Assembly: GCF_943734655.1 (NCBI RefSeq)
Contig: NC_071355.1
Coordinates: forward strand, 224,320,527-224,384,526
Source of the DNA: Sabethes cyaneus
Taxonomy: Eukaryota > Arthropoda > Insecta > Diptera > Culicidae
Direction: 5' to 3'
DNA length: 64,000 bases
The notes under the pieces were generated by a model, which ran no database searches, was not told the origin of the DNA, and worked only from the letters and a program-made list of their open reading frames with translations. Position 1 is the first letter of the stretch, and each line of letters starts with the position of its first letter. Below, one piece after another: positions 12,271 to 24,271 of this stretch. Both the position numbers and the translations under genes were made by a program.

Positions 12271-12323
12271 CATATCACAATGCTTCGCATTATATTGAAT
12301 TCCAGGACTCTCTTCTGCTGGTA

Positions 12324-12599
12324 CACGGAAAGAAATCTGATTCCGATACCATGAATAGATTCATGAAAACATGAAGCTTGAATTGCTGTCAAATCATGAC
12401 TGAACTGCTATATCAAGCAGCGCAAAATCATGAATAATAAATCATGATCTTGCGTTGTGTTGTACTGTAGCAAAGTTGTAGGTAGCAAAGTTCATGACGA
12501 TCATGATAATTATTCATGGTGTATTTTCATAAAACATAAGCTAGAAACCTGAAATCATGAGTCATTTTGCTCATTTTGGAAAATAAATTTCTATCCGTG
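12324..12599. mobile_element. TA-flanked MITE with CACGGAAAGAAAT ends
   Basis: CACGGAAAGAAAT at 12324 is inverted at 12599 (ATTTCTATCCGTG), with TA at 12322-12323 and 12600-12601. Removing it with one TA restores the RT frame as DSLLLVFVEIEKAF, which proves the insertion boundaries. The interior is rich in ATCATG/CATGAT words. Confidence 0.8.
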
Positions 12600-12848
12600 T
12601 ATTCGTTGAAATCGAAAAGGCGTTCGACCGACTTAACCATGAAAACATCTGGAACGCACTTAGGGGTCACTCATGGAGGCTCAGTACGAGGTGAAGGTTT
12701 TGCACAACAGCGTCTTGTCCGAGGTCCGACCCTATAAGGGTTACTGCTGGTGTGAGACAGGGCTACATTTTGTCACCGCTGTTGTTTCTTATGGTATTTC
12801 TTGAACAACGACGCAATTTCCGGCAGGCATTTCGTATTATAAATTTGC

Positions 12849-13473
12849 CTATCCCGGAGCCAGTCCGGAGCGAAAAATGAGCGACTTTGACATCCTCTTC
12901 TCGCTGATTGTCAGCCACAGCAGCACCTTCTTGGGAAACTTGGCGTATGAAATGAACTTCACCTCGGAGTTCACTTCCTTCGTGCGGGAAGTAAAATACG
13001 AAGTGCCCTGCCAGTCGTTCCCATCCAGGGTGAGATAGGTCTCGTCGTCCATCACCGCCACGTCGCGATTCGCCGGTAAAATCGTCTTGACCATCTTATT
13101 CAGCCGCTGCCGCTGCGTCATTGCCTGCAACTCCGAGGCCAGTCTGCTGAGACGGGACTGCCACTTCCTGACATGTATGTCCATGTTCACCAGGTACTTT
13201 TTCACTGTTTGGCCGGTTGCACCGACCTTCCGGCCGAGCGCTTGCAGCAATGTAGCCACTTTTACTTCGGTCTTCCTTTTCAGCATCCTTAGGAGCTTCT
13301 TGTCGCTCAGGGTCGTCGGCCGTCTCCAATAGTGCCAAAATATTGTAGATGCCGGAACGGTTGTATCCGGCGCCCACAAAGTGCCGCACGATGTCCGTTT
13401 TCGACGCAGCGGGGTATCGTTCTTTGAACGCGTCCACTTCTAAACGGAGTAGCTTCACTCTTTTCGCCATCAT
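12849..13473 (-). pseudogene. ITmD37E-like mariner transposase, N-terminal half, frameshifted
   Basis: Starts at 13473 (MMAKRVKLLRLEVDAFKERY, HTH region with NRSGIYNIL), then shifts frame near 13320-13350 and continues as LSDKKLLRMLKRKTEVKVAT through QTVKKYLVNMDIHVRKW to the first catalytic region VMDDETYLTLDGNDWQG (about 13050-13000) and KKVLLWLTISE. It stops at 12849 before the second and third catalytic acids. The MDDETY-LDG-WQG pattern is that of the DD37E group described from mosquitoes. The frameshift plus 3' deletion make it inactive. Confidence 0.75.
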
Positions 13474-13486
13474 TGTTAGAGTTCGA

Positions 13487-13535
13487 CTGATAGTCTATAG
13501 ACTATAGATAGTCTATAGTCTATAGATAGTCTGAT
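13487..13535. repeat. Self-complementary AGTCTATAG repeat
   Basis: Overlapping direct and inverted copies of TAGTCTATAG, just beyond the mariner start codon. It could form a cruciform; it may be remnant terminal sequence of the mariner. Confidence 0.6.
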
Positions 13536-13546
13536 AGACCTTTGAA

Positions 13547-16500
13547 AAAGGCCAAAACCAAAGGCCGAAACGTCAGGCAGTATAAAAAAGCCGTTTTCAA
13601 TATATAACTGACTGGAAAGCCGAAAATCCACAATACAATTATTATTAACAGAAATAAAGATTGAAAATGCCAACTCTGTCTCTGAGACATATTAATAGAG
13701 CAAAAAGGTTTGATAAATTCATGCCCTAACAAGTTTTATCTCCAACGTGCACAACTGTGGAAAACACTCAATAAACTACTTTGCATTAAAATGAATGAAT
13801 ATTTCGGCATTATGCAAATGTTATAAATGTTAAATCATGCCTTTAATCCTACGTCAAAAGTGTTTCGGCCATCCGGCTTTATTCCATTGAAACTGGCAGC
13901 TTCCTCCTCTATTACCAGTTAAGCACCATGTAATATTATATTTCACAAAATTCATCATCGTCAGCATTTAGCACGATAAACTGTTACAATTTAAGCCGTC
14001 CGCAAATATTATATAATTGGATCCTTCTAACTACACGCATCAACTATCTCGGCCGTTCTGCTCTCGTGTGAACCTGTGAGATGATGAGGTGATACGCGCC
14101 TGAGAATCTCACTACACACTGCCCCCGTTGACGGTTGACCGTGCCGTCCACAACAAGACGCGTTCAGTAATTACAATGATAGCAATAATAATAATAATGA
14201 TGATTACAATGATGCTGCTGATGATAATGTGATCAAGATCTAGAGGAAAAAGTAGTCTACTGTACTGTTTACATTTTACTCAATCTACTCTCCTGCATAG
14301 CGAAGTCAGGCAAGACAAGGCAAGGCAAAGCAAAGCAAACAAGGCTGTTGGCCACGGTTTGTCCACGGGAACTCTTATCACAACGTCATCGTTAATGATA
14401 TAATGCTAGCGGAGTAGCTAGTCAGTTTGTAATATTTATAATCTCATCTGGAAGCGTAAATGCAATTAAGGATGCATTTAATGACTACTGGTTGGAGGTT
14501 GTGTATCTTCGAAGCCATATGTCTTTTTATCGCTGAGCAAGTGTGCATTCCTACGGAGGTGCATGTGCAACACTGTATGTATGCTCATCGCGAGCTAGGT
14601 AAGGTAAGGGTTCTCTCTGAATGAGAAAAGATAAACTAATAACCAACCGTGGAACGGCGGCAGGCAGCAGCAAGCAATGCAATTTTACTGCCATAAAATG
14701 GTTAATTATGAAATTATTAAGATAAAGTGTTGGATTTATTGGTCTCCGGCGAACTGCCGGCGCTGAGCATCTTGCACTGTTCGAGAAACCACCGCAATTT
14801 AATGAATCATAACTGGAAGCTCTGTTATCGGTTTTAGAGGACCAGTCAGTGGATCGCGATGGTATTCGAGGCCACAAGAAGTGCCGCTTGCTTCGCGGCT
14901 CGCTCGTCCATTCTAGGTAATGCTGATGACGTTGAGTTAAAAGCTTTTTGCTGTTTTAGTTGATTTACTTCCCAGAGTTGGCTCATTGGACACCACTCAT
15001 TAGCTGTGGGAAAATAGTACGTCATGCTACCGGGGCAGTTAGGTTTCTCGGGCTTGTCAGTGACACATCATCGCAATGGTTATTCGTATATAATTGTGAG
15101 CTGGCAGTAAAGATGACAATTTCTTTTAATAAAAATTTTCCGCGAAACTAATAAATCTTAAAGTTCTCAGTTCAGTGCTAGCTGGAGATATTTCCCTCGA
15201 TCCGGAGGTAATATCTTTTTGTAGATGATTAAGAAGTTCATTCACTAAGAACTCGTCATGTGATCCGTCAACTCAAGCTAAATATATATAAAAAATGCAC
15301 CGACCACATCAAGGTGCGCCTGGAGTATGCAGGAAGACATAAAAGATCAATATTTCACTTGACCACGCAAACATACTTTTTTGCCCGGCCCTTATGGATG
15401 GGCTCTAACGAGGCGGAAAACCGTCACACTTTCCTTTGACCGCCGCCGCCGCCGCCTGACTGAATGTAATGTTTCACCAGAGAGCACTGAAAAGGGACAC
15501 TGTTGTCGTGATGTTTGCTTGGAAAGCCGAAGAAAACTGAAAGACAACAAGGAACGGAACGCACATCACCTATGCTCGTGATGGCGAACCCATCGAATGT
15601 CACCGCGGCCGCCCTGGCACCCTGACTCCTGAAAGGGGAAGGAAAAATGCATCTGAAGATGCTTGCCTATTTGATCATGAAGCACTCTTCGAAAGTTTGT
15701 TTTTCCTCTTTCTCGCCCTCGAAAGTGCACCGAAACATCATCATCAAATATTTTAATGCTCGTCTTTCTCGTCCAACAAAAAAAGAAGGTTTTGTTGAGG
15801 TGGGCACGGACATCGGACATCGGAGGGATCAGCACACATAAACACCCATAAGGGCAGGTATAACTTTTCAAATAAAATCACCGAAGCGAGTAATTTCGAG
15901 TAGTTGACCATGCGCAAATATTAACCCGGCATAAGCAATTCGGATTATTGGAGATCGTGTGGAGCAAAATCAATCATCTCTCTCTCTATCTCGAACGAAA
16001 GGCTTTCAGGAGCTCACTCCAGCTAACTGGCCAAAGGACGGTGTCGAAAGAATGCCATCCGCAGGTATTTTGCAACCACTCCCGTCCACACTCGTCGTCA
16101 GGGAAGACGGCGACGATGGCCAAGATCTGTACTGGCACGAAAAGACACGCATTCCTCTGGGTCTCGGCAGTAATCTGATACATTAGCTCTTCAGTTACTG
16201 TTACTGATCGATACGTTGTCAACCAGCAGCGCAAAGGCAGAACGGAACCGATACTCTTGAGAAACATGACATGCTTCGGAGCCTTTGAAGAGCCTACACA
16301 AATGGTTAGAAGGACGATCGCAAGTCAATTATCGACGATGTCAGAAAGTTTACATAACAAGCCTCCCAAAGCTCGGCAGTTTTTACAGGCGAATCGCCGA
16401 GATTCTGCGGCTAGTCATCCGTGGCGAATTGAGCTGAAGAGAAATTGTTTATTGGCCTAGCGAAGGTTACGCAAAGTTTATTCGTACTTGCCACTGCCGG

Positions 16501-17334
16501 CCGATGCAGCACACTGTGAACGATCTGGATTTACACATTGAGCCGGGGCCATGACTTTAAATCATCCACATTGCCCCCGGCGCTTGACTGTTGCCAGCTG
16601 GCTACCGATTCGCCGTTTTAAACGCAGAGAATAATACCGACAGAGTGCAGCCACGGTCCTGATGTGGTGCTACTACAGGCGAAGGCGGCAGTGAAAATGG
16701 AGACTCCGAAGCGATGCGTTTTCCCACCAAATCATTCCCGACCGAACCGACGCCGAATGAAACTGATTTATTTCCCATTTAGCGAATTTCTGTTTTCGCT
16801 TAATGAGTGCAAAAAATGATATCATATCGCCTACAAGGATCTCTCATTAAAGAGGCGAATCGATCCGCGCGCAGGGAAACCAAACGGAAAACGTCCCTCC
16901 CTAGTCGATAGCGTATCGTCTGTTTGCGGATAAGGAACTACTTTCGGGTTATAACGTTGTTATAAACACAATCGTTGACTTCAATTGATTTATGTTGTAA
17001 CGTTTGATTGTCGTTGTATGGTTAAAATTTGGTAGCTTTTCTGTACGGTATTTCTTTTTTACTCTAACTTCAGGTAACATACGAAGCGTATTATTGTTAA
17101 CCCAACATTTCGTTTTAAATATTTGTATTTTTTATTAATTTAAGACATTTTACATCAGCGATGCATTCGTGTCTGTGAAAGGTATTTTAATGAACTTTTC
17201 AAATTTCATAAATTTGACCCGCTTACTAATTGTAAAAACATCGAACATTTCATTTTGTCATGATGTACAGATTAAAGAGATCACCCTTTTTAATATTTCA
17301 TGTACAATTGAGAGTTTTATAACAAAGAGAATTT
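13547..17334. other. Intronic sequence, no gene recognised
   Basis: Mostly unique-looking DNA. A short AAT/GAT-rich microsatellite lies at 14175-14225 and a CCG run at about 15440-15456. Short ORFs here show no recognisable family and no splice-supported exon. The 15.3-16.9 kb stretch is GC-richer and could be regulatory (inference). Confidence 0.4.
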
Positions 17335-18640
17335 TTTAATCGAGCAAAAAAAAATGGATTTTAGGTAGTTTTACTCAAAGTTTAATGCAAAAATCTACAA
17401 AAAAAAAGACAAAAACGAAAGAAAATTTCTTTGGCCGGTTTTCGAAAATTTTACTGTTTAAATTCCCATTTGTATTTCGTGCTAGAAGCGTTAACTCAAC
17501 TCGTAGGGGAACTGTAGGTAAGACGAACAGGTTAAGAAGAACATCTAATATAATACAGAGAACTTATGATTTACAAAACCTAAATACAGTTTACTTCAGT
17601 TCAATATATTGTTTTCAAAAGTAGCTAGTGAAATATTTAAAAAAAAAAGTTTTTTAATGTGTATTTTGAGTTTTAAAAATGGTCCGAAAAAGTGAAGTTT
17701 TTTAGTGCTGCGGGTGAAACGGACAATGTGTGGGGGTAAGATGGACAGGTATTGTAAATTTGCCAACAGTAAGCATATTATTATTTTTGACCCTTTACAA
17801 ATTAAATACGTAAAATATGGTGGTGTAGCGTGTAAAAAGTGAAGGGGGCAGTCCACCCCCTCCCACCAGTGGCAGCCAATCGAAAATTGTATGGCAGCGG
17901 CAATATGAACAAGCATTCCAAAGTCTATTTCGTGCCTGGCTGCTGCTAATTTGTTTGAAGTTCATATTTGCCGGTTAAATTTTCATTTTTATGCATGAGA
18001 TAATACTAATAAGCAAAATCAACAATTTTATTACAATATGTTCACTGACCATCTTACCCACACTGGCAGCTGTCCATTTCACCCCATCATTATACATATT
18101 TTTGAAGCGTTCACAATTTTTCATATGTGAATAAAATTACCTATTTTTTCAATGCAGACGTTACTTGAAAAGGTATTAAATCGAAATATTTCATGTTATG
18201 GGTTACATTTTAGAATTAAACCACTCAAAAAGCTTATTTTCGATGACAAAAAAGTTACATCCAAACGCAGCATTACTTACAATTTTCAGTTTTTCTGTAC
18301 TTTATCAAAATTTGAAGGTTCTAAATGATGATGGAAACGTTCAGAAATCATGAGATAGTAAGATGGTAGGATGCCCATTAAAACACTTACGAATTTTAAT
18401 GCTTAACTGGTAGAATCAACCACCTGTCCGTCTTACCCACCCTGTTCGTCTTACCCACAGTTCCCCTACACTAATTTTTTGAGTTTTTCAGGCCATAGAG
18501 CTTACAGATAATTGATTTTATAGAAAAAATTTAGCTCATATCCTACAAATTATTGTTTTGCCTCCCGATTTTTAAGCCAACTTCCAAGGGGGGGGGGGGG
18601 TGACAAAACTATAAAAATAATTTGCTACATAATTTGCTTT
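17335..18640 (-). mobile_element. TTA-MITE family, copy B, split by another element
   Basis: Reverse-oriented relative of copy A. Shared blocks include AAGACAAAAACGAAAGAAAA, GCTAGAAGCGTTAACTCAAC (before the split), then TTTTTCAGGCCATAGAGC, ATAATTGATTTTAT and CATATCCTACAAATTATT (after it), ending in a G run and a diverged terminus. The split is a clean TA-flanked insertion at 17506-18466. Confidence 0.65.
17506..18466. mobile_element. TA-flanked 961-bp element with GGGGAACTGT ends
   Basis: GGGGAACTGTAGGTAAGACG at 17506 and the complement of GGGGAACTGTGGGTAAGACG at 18466, each next to TA (17504-17505, 18467-18468). Inside, further copies of the motif occur (GGGGGTAAGATGGACAGG near 17733, CCATCTTACCCACACTGG near 18050). 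No transposase frame. It sits inside MITE copy B. Confidence 0.75.
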
Positions 18641-18641
18641 G

Positions 18642-19070
18642 CTGACCTTTCAAATATTTTATAAAGTTTTCGTCCTTCCGATGTTGGACAACTGAAGGGG
18701 GGCGAAAAAAACAAAGATTTTTTTAATCACGTAAAAACAATTAAAATTTTTATCCATTTTTACTTAAAGTTTAATCGTGAAAACAGAATTTATTCTTGTT
18801 TCTCTTATATACGTTATTATTTTCCATGCAAAAACCTATGAAAATAAAGTCAAAATCTGAAAAACAAATTTGGACCAATTTTCTTAAACTTCCACTTTTG
18901 TTTCGTTCTAGAAGCGTTAACACTTCGTACACTCCGAGTTCTTTAAGCACAGATAATTGATTTTATTCAAAAAAAAAAAAATACTCAAATTCATCAAATT
19001 TTTGTTCGTCCCCTGATTTTTAAAGCCAAGGCCGGGGGGACAAAAACTTCAAAAATAATTTGCAATGGCC
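18642..19070 (-). mobile_element. TTA-MITE family, copy C
   Basis: Full-length reverse copy: diverged left terminus near 18642, GTTTTCGTCC, G-rich block, TATATACGTTATTATTTTCC, TCTAGAAGCGTTAACAC, then GGGGGGACAAAAACTTC and terminal AATAATTTGCAATGGCC, followed by TTA at 19071-19073. Confidence 0.65.
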
Positions 19071-20119
19071 TTATAAAAAAAATTGAAATTACTTTCAGAA
19101 GATATGAATTTTGAAAGAAAGAAAGGTTGGCAAAAATGATGACTTTTGGGTCACCCTGACGCAGAAAGAAGCACCTAAGGACCAAATCAAAAAAATGCGA
19201 GTCCAAAATTTTTCGAAAAAGTAACTAGTATACAAAATTTGAACAAATTTGGAGTACTTTTAAAGTTTGCTTCAATTACTGATTTATGATCGTACTTGGT
19301 GTTGTGGAATGGTCTTATTTGTAAAAATTCATCACTTTGGAACCACTTAACCGATTTCAATGAATTTAGTTGTAAATTTTTTATAATTGCACCACCATAA
19401 AAAAATTGTGTTTTCAATGTTTGAGGATCCTCACGTTTTACATTATTTTCTAGAGAACTCTGATTTTTTTCACAGAACATATCGAACACTGAAAAATGTA
19501 ATTTATGTTTTATTTTAAGATACAATTGTTTAAAGAAATAAAGTGATCATAATGGTATTTCTTTTTAATTGGCTTTAGAAAAACGGATATTTTCGCAAGG
19601 AAGTACCAGAAACAATTACAGGAATCCCCCGAATAAGACAATGCATGGGTGGTCCTCTACACCCAACGCGATATCTCAGCTGTTCATTTACCTATAAAGT
19701 TGATTTTTGGTAGTTGACAAGGTTATAGCAGATACCAGTAATGTACCAAAAATTAACTTTCATAGTTAATGGGCCACTAAGAATTTTCCGTGGGCGCACA
19801 ATACCTCCACCACCCTCGGGGGACTGCTGTATTTTCTTGTCAGAAATAAATATTTCCTGCAGCTTAAAATGGAAATTTCAAGTCTCTAACGCATTATCAC
19901 CGATTTTTTTAAAATTTGTATACAAAATTATACAGCTTTGGATTTTGGATACGATATGCTTGGATATGTGAAAAGATTTGTGGGGAAAAAATTATAACGA
20001 ATCTTTTGGTTTTCAAATCTTGAAAACATGAAGAAAAATTCGGTTCAATGGTTTAAAAGTAGAATTTTCTATTATTACTGCAGCCGAAAATGCTCAAAAT
20101 AATAATTTTTACCTCTCCC

Positions 20120-20292
20120 TGGCAAAGATTTTTATATAGCTTTTGAGGTTTGTAAACGAAACACAGCTAGAGAAAAAAGGAAAAGAAGACAAAATTTTAT
20201 TTTTTCAGCCATCTTTTCTTCTTCTTTTTCATTTTTCTCAGGCTGTGTTTCGTTTACAAACCTCAAAAGTTATAAAAGTCTTTGCCAAGCCA
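20120..20292. repeat. Foldback sequence, arms about 70 bp
   Basis: GGCAAAGATTTTTATATAGC, TTTGAGGTTTGTAAACGAAA and CACAGCTAGAGAAAAA on the left pair with the complement TTTTTCTCAGGCTGTG, TTTCGTTTACAAACCTCAAA and TATAAAAGTCTTTGCC on the right. The loop is a purine/pyrimidine-rich stretch. Probably a MITE. Confidence 0.7.
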
Positions 20293-21029
20293 ACGAAGGG
20301 GTATTTGTGCATGTGGCATGACGTAGCAATTCTTAAAGCGAGGAAAACCAGCAACTGTCTTATCCGAGAATAGTTTTTGAGCGTTTAATGTGCTGCTTTG
20401 CGTCAATTAGTTAGTAGTTTACATAGTTTTAATTGTATTTCTGCCAAGTATGCAAGCCAATAAGCACTTAAGTCGCTTTAATTTTGGAATTTTGGATGCC
20501 AATTTACAACACCTATACAGTCAAAAAGCTAATATACAACAACGTGCAGTATAAAATGCCAGATATGCTGATTTGCTGCCTATGTTAATGCTTATTGCTT
20601 GCCTGGGATGGGTAGTTTAATCTACAAATTTGCCATTCTTCCTCACAGTAAAGTAGAATACTACTCCCATCTTTGCTTAGCCAGAAAGCGGATAGCAATA
20701 TTCGCCGTGATCGTACAACATTTTGCCGAATGCCATTTCATGAAAATCGTTAAGCGGAATGTACCATTTCACGGAAAACTTTTTCGTGGAAAGTACCATT
20801 TCGCAGGGGTGATCCTCTCCTTACTCGCTGTCGTTCGTTCGGACCCAACTGAAGGAAAGTTATACAGGTCAGTATACCTAGGAAAATAAATGTACCTAGA
20901 TAGAGGTGAATTCTGCAAGGGGGCGGCCCCCGTAGTGGCCGGAGCTTCCGACGACAGGTCGCCGGCAACACTCGCGGCCGTCTCGCCCCGAATTATCTAG
21001 TGTTACTTTAGATAGTTTTTGCTGTCTTG

Positions 21030-22100
21030 TTATTGACTAATGTTTAATGGAAGAGTCTCGAATTTCTGGAGTTCGATTAGTGTTTGAGTTACGCATAAAT
21101 TTCTGTTTTATTTGTATGAGAGTCCTTATCCCCCTACCACAGGATTGAGAGGTCTCTAACCATCATTAAATTCTAGACTCCAAAATCCCCCATATGCTAA
21201 ATTTCGTTGCATTTGCTTGATTAGTTCTCGAGTTATGCGGAAATTTGTATTTCATTTATATGGAAGTCCCCCCCCCTCTTAAAAGAGGGAGGGGTCATAA
21301 TTCACCACAAAAAAAATTTCTTTGTTCTAGAACCCCCACATGCCAAATTTGGTTCCATTTGCTTGATTAGTTTTCAAGTTATGAGGAAATTTGTATTCCA
21401 TTTGTATGGGAGCTCCCCCTTCAAAACAGAGGAGGGGTCTTAATTCATCATAGAAAAAAAAAATTTGTCTCCGAAAGTTCCCACATGCCAAATTTGGTTC
21501 CATTTGCCTGAGTAGTTCTCGAGTTAGGAGTAAATTTGTATTTCATTTGTATATGAGCCCCCCTCTTAAAAGAGAGAGGGGTCATAATTCACCATGGAAA
21601 AAATTTCTGCCTTCTAAAACTCACACATGCCAAATTTGGTTCCATTTGCCTGATTAGTTCTCGAGTTATGAGGAAATTTGTATTTCATTTGTATAGGAGC
21701 CCACCCTCTTAAGCAGGGGAGAGGTCCTTAATTCATCAAAAAAATTCTTGCCTCGTAAAACACCCACATGACAAATTTGGTTCCATTTGCTTGATTAGTT
21801 CTCGAAATAAGAGAAAATTTGTATTTCATTTGTTTGAAAGCCTCCCCTCTTAAAGGGGAGAGGAGTCATAATTCCATTTCTAAAGAGGGGAGGGACCTCA
21901 ATTCACCATAGAAAAAATTCTTGCCTCGAAAAACACCCACATGTCAAATTTGGTTCTAATTGCTTGATTAGTTCTCTAGTTATGCAGAAATTTGTGTTTC
22001 ATTTGTAGGGGAGCCCCCCCTCTTAGGGGGGAGGGGTCTCTAACTATCATAAGAACCTTCCTCGGCCCCAAATTTTCAAATTTTTACGCCGATCGGTTTA
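21030..22100 (+). repeat. Tandem array, about 7 units of roughly 142 bp
   Basis: Units contain TTCCATTTGCTTGATTAGTT, CTCGAGTTATGAGGAAATTT, TTTCATTTGTATGGGAGCCC, C-rich then G-rich TCTTAAAAGAGGGAGGGGTC, and CCCACATGCCAAATTTGG. Recognisable at about 21067, 21206, 21350, 21492, 21640, 21780 and 21954, with more decay at the left. The last unit passes into GCCGATCGGTTTAGTAG. Confidence 0.8.
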
Positions 22101-22210
22101 GTAGTTTTTGATTCTATAAGGAACATACCGACAGACTGACAGACAGAAATCCATTTTTATAGGTATAGATTTGTATGGGATGTTTTCGATAGGAACATAC
22201 GGACATTCCA
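22100..22210 (+). repeat. Array end with GACAGACAGAAATCC motif, partly duplicated
   Basis: AGGAACATACCGACAGACTG, GACAGACAGAAATCCATTTT and ATAGGTATAG, followed by a second AGGAACATACGGACA... ATAGGTATAG. This motif commonly ends such arrays in insect genomes; the element that carries it is not identified here. Confidence 0.5.
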
Positions 22211-24271
22211 TCCATTTTTATAGGTATAGTTTTCAATATTTTCAAATTGCACTGTCGGATTGTACCCACATTCGTAGTCTTACGTGAACTCCTCATTTCC
22301 CTAGGCACAGACCTCCATACTTTTTCAATAATGGCAGTCGATGTTCCACAGCCTGCTCGAAAGCCGTATTAACATTGTTTGCACACAAGAAGTTAATATT
22401 TTTAACGAACTACGGAACTACTCAGCCTAGATCAGTGATTTTCGTAGCAAGTGAAATGGATTTTAAGCATTCTAGTAAACGTTTCAAAGCAAGATGGGTT
22501 TCGCTTGTGCGTCAGTAGCGAAGAATTGTCCTCCAGAGAGAATTTTATCGCTGTGATTTTTTTACACTACCCTTTTTAAAATTCAAAAATGTATTTTTAT
22601 TCCTTTTTGAAATTCTATTTTTTGAAGAATTAAGACTGCAAAGTCGAAAGAAACTCCATTCATTTATAGAAATAAAGTTATTACAATATAATGGAGATGA
22701 ATGGTGTTTTATTACCTGCATGGAAACGAATATTTTCGGCAACCAAAAACCAAAAATATCTACTTCTTTGCCAAAAATAACTATTTTCATGAAGTTGAAA
22801 AAAAAATTATCCATCTCTAATGCATTATCACTACTTTAATTTTAAAAATTTGCAACCAAAATTAGTCGTGTCTGGATTTTGGGTATGTGAAGTAGAATCT
22901 TAAACTTTTGAGAAAATTCACAAAATGGGGGGTCTGAAAACACGAACAATCTTATATTTTGAATTGTTTTGCCATTATACAAAGCTTTGATCTTTAAGCC
23001 AATGTTATTCCTGAATATATTTTGTTTGATCTCGAAATCATCAACATCGGTATAGCGGTTCAAAAGTTGAATTATTAAAAACATGTAAAAGAGAAAGAGC
23101 TTTGTAGAACATATTTTGCACAGAATATGAGCTGATATTCAGCCAAACTTAAAACTTTGAAAATGTACTCAAAAATTATAAAGATTAATTTGGCAATAGT
23201 TCCTTTACCATTATGAAGTATTCATAAACAAACACTTATAGAATGCCATGGCCATGCAATGTTTCACATTAAAAAAATTGCACCGAATTCGGTAAAATTT
23301 TACTAAAATCTGAACAGCTGCGCTTTCGTTAGATGTGTCGGTTATAATAAACATTACCGAACTTCTATGAACTTTGATTTCTCAAAAATACTGATGCTTT
23401 AGAAATTTTTACCACACATTTTGTAAAACCTAAATCCGGACATACCGACAAAACTAAACTAAATGGTTCAGTAAAAATTAATAAATGTTTATTGCAATGT
23501 TTATTTATACCTTTGCATGTAAAGTTATGTAAAATGTCGTTCCATATGCATGATTTATTTAAAAATTCATTGTTTTGGTTACACTAATAGGACAGTATTA
23601 GGATACCAAAACAAAAATCGGACTTTTGTTAATACAGGTTTCGATTTTGGCAAGGCCCGATTTTGACAACAAAAGTACGCAACGTATGCATTGGACCTTA
23701 AGAGTGACAGACTTTTGCTTAAGTCAGTTAAAAATACTGAATAAACTTGTTTAAACTTCTAACTAGTTTCATAGATTTATTACAAACCCAACAAAAATTA
23801 TTATAATCTGCAGTAAAAATTCCAATAATATGAACAAGACTTTCACAAGTGGTTTCCTTATTTATGAGATTTCATTTTAATTCTTTAGTTGATAAATTTA
23901 GTTAAGTAAATTATATGCATTTGACTTTGTTGAACAAGGGTCTGGCTTCTCTACAGTTTACGTTTATTTCTTGACCAGCCGAAAGAGCAAACAATATGGT
24001 CGTGGGTCGACCTTTGATTCAAACATTAGACCTAAGATTAACGTTGAGACCTAAGATTAGTGAGTATAAAACTATATTCAACTTCGCTATTTAGTTAAAT
24101 TTCCATAGAAACCTGCTGTAATAATCTTTATTCATACAAATTTCTGAAAAGCTACCATATTCTTGTCGAATTTGAAACCATAAGTTTGGGAAATCCAACC
24201 AACCGAATAAGTGGTCCACTGAATGGTCAGTTCCAACCCTCTACATCACATATATAACCGAGCGTACTTAC
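22211..24271. other. Intronic AT-rich sequence with old repeat traces
   Basis: No gene. A CACCGAATTCGGTAAAATTT block at about 23281 and a decayed relative of the pogo-like MITE (TTTCGATTTTGGCAAGGCCC near 23640) are visible. Confidence 0.4.

Larger units (their letters stand above)
11560..12830 (+). pseudogene. Decayed non-LTR RT broken by two MITEs
   Basis: Plus-strand RT fragments in order: SMKSDRAPEMDCISSE (about 11570-11620), LFSNIWETATFPVDW (about 11660-11710), VLYRAVLNRIQETIDGG (about 11805-11855), VDH, then after an insertion HITMLRIIL (12271-12300), then DSLLLVF joined across a second insertion to EIEKAFDRLNHENIWNAL (12605-12665), and GVRQGYILSPLLF (about 12750-12790). Stops and shifts make it dead. 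It abuts the mariner fragment starting at 12849. Upstream 11410-11560 may be more of the same element. Confidence 0.75.
2326..24271 (-). other. Wnt6 intron 1 (21,946 bp)
   Basis: Intron between the two Wnt6 exons, GTAAGT...CAG, splitting a Trp codon in phase 2. It is filled with transposon layers listed separately. Stretches without an identified repeat, such as 2.4-4.0, 4.4-6.6, 13.6-17.3 and 15.2-16.8 kb, have higher complexity and locally higher GC and are the better places to look for enhancers. A short ORF at 3216-2875 (minus) is not recognisable as protein. Confidence 0.82.
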
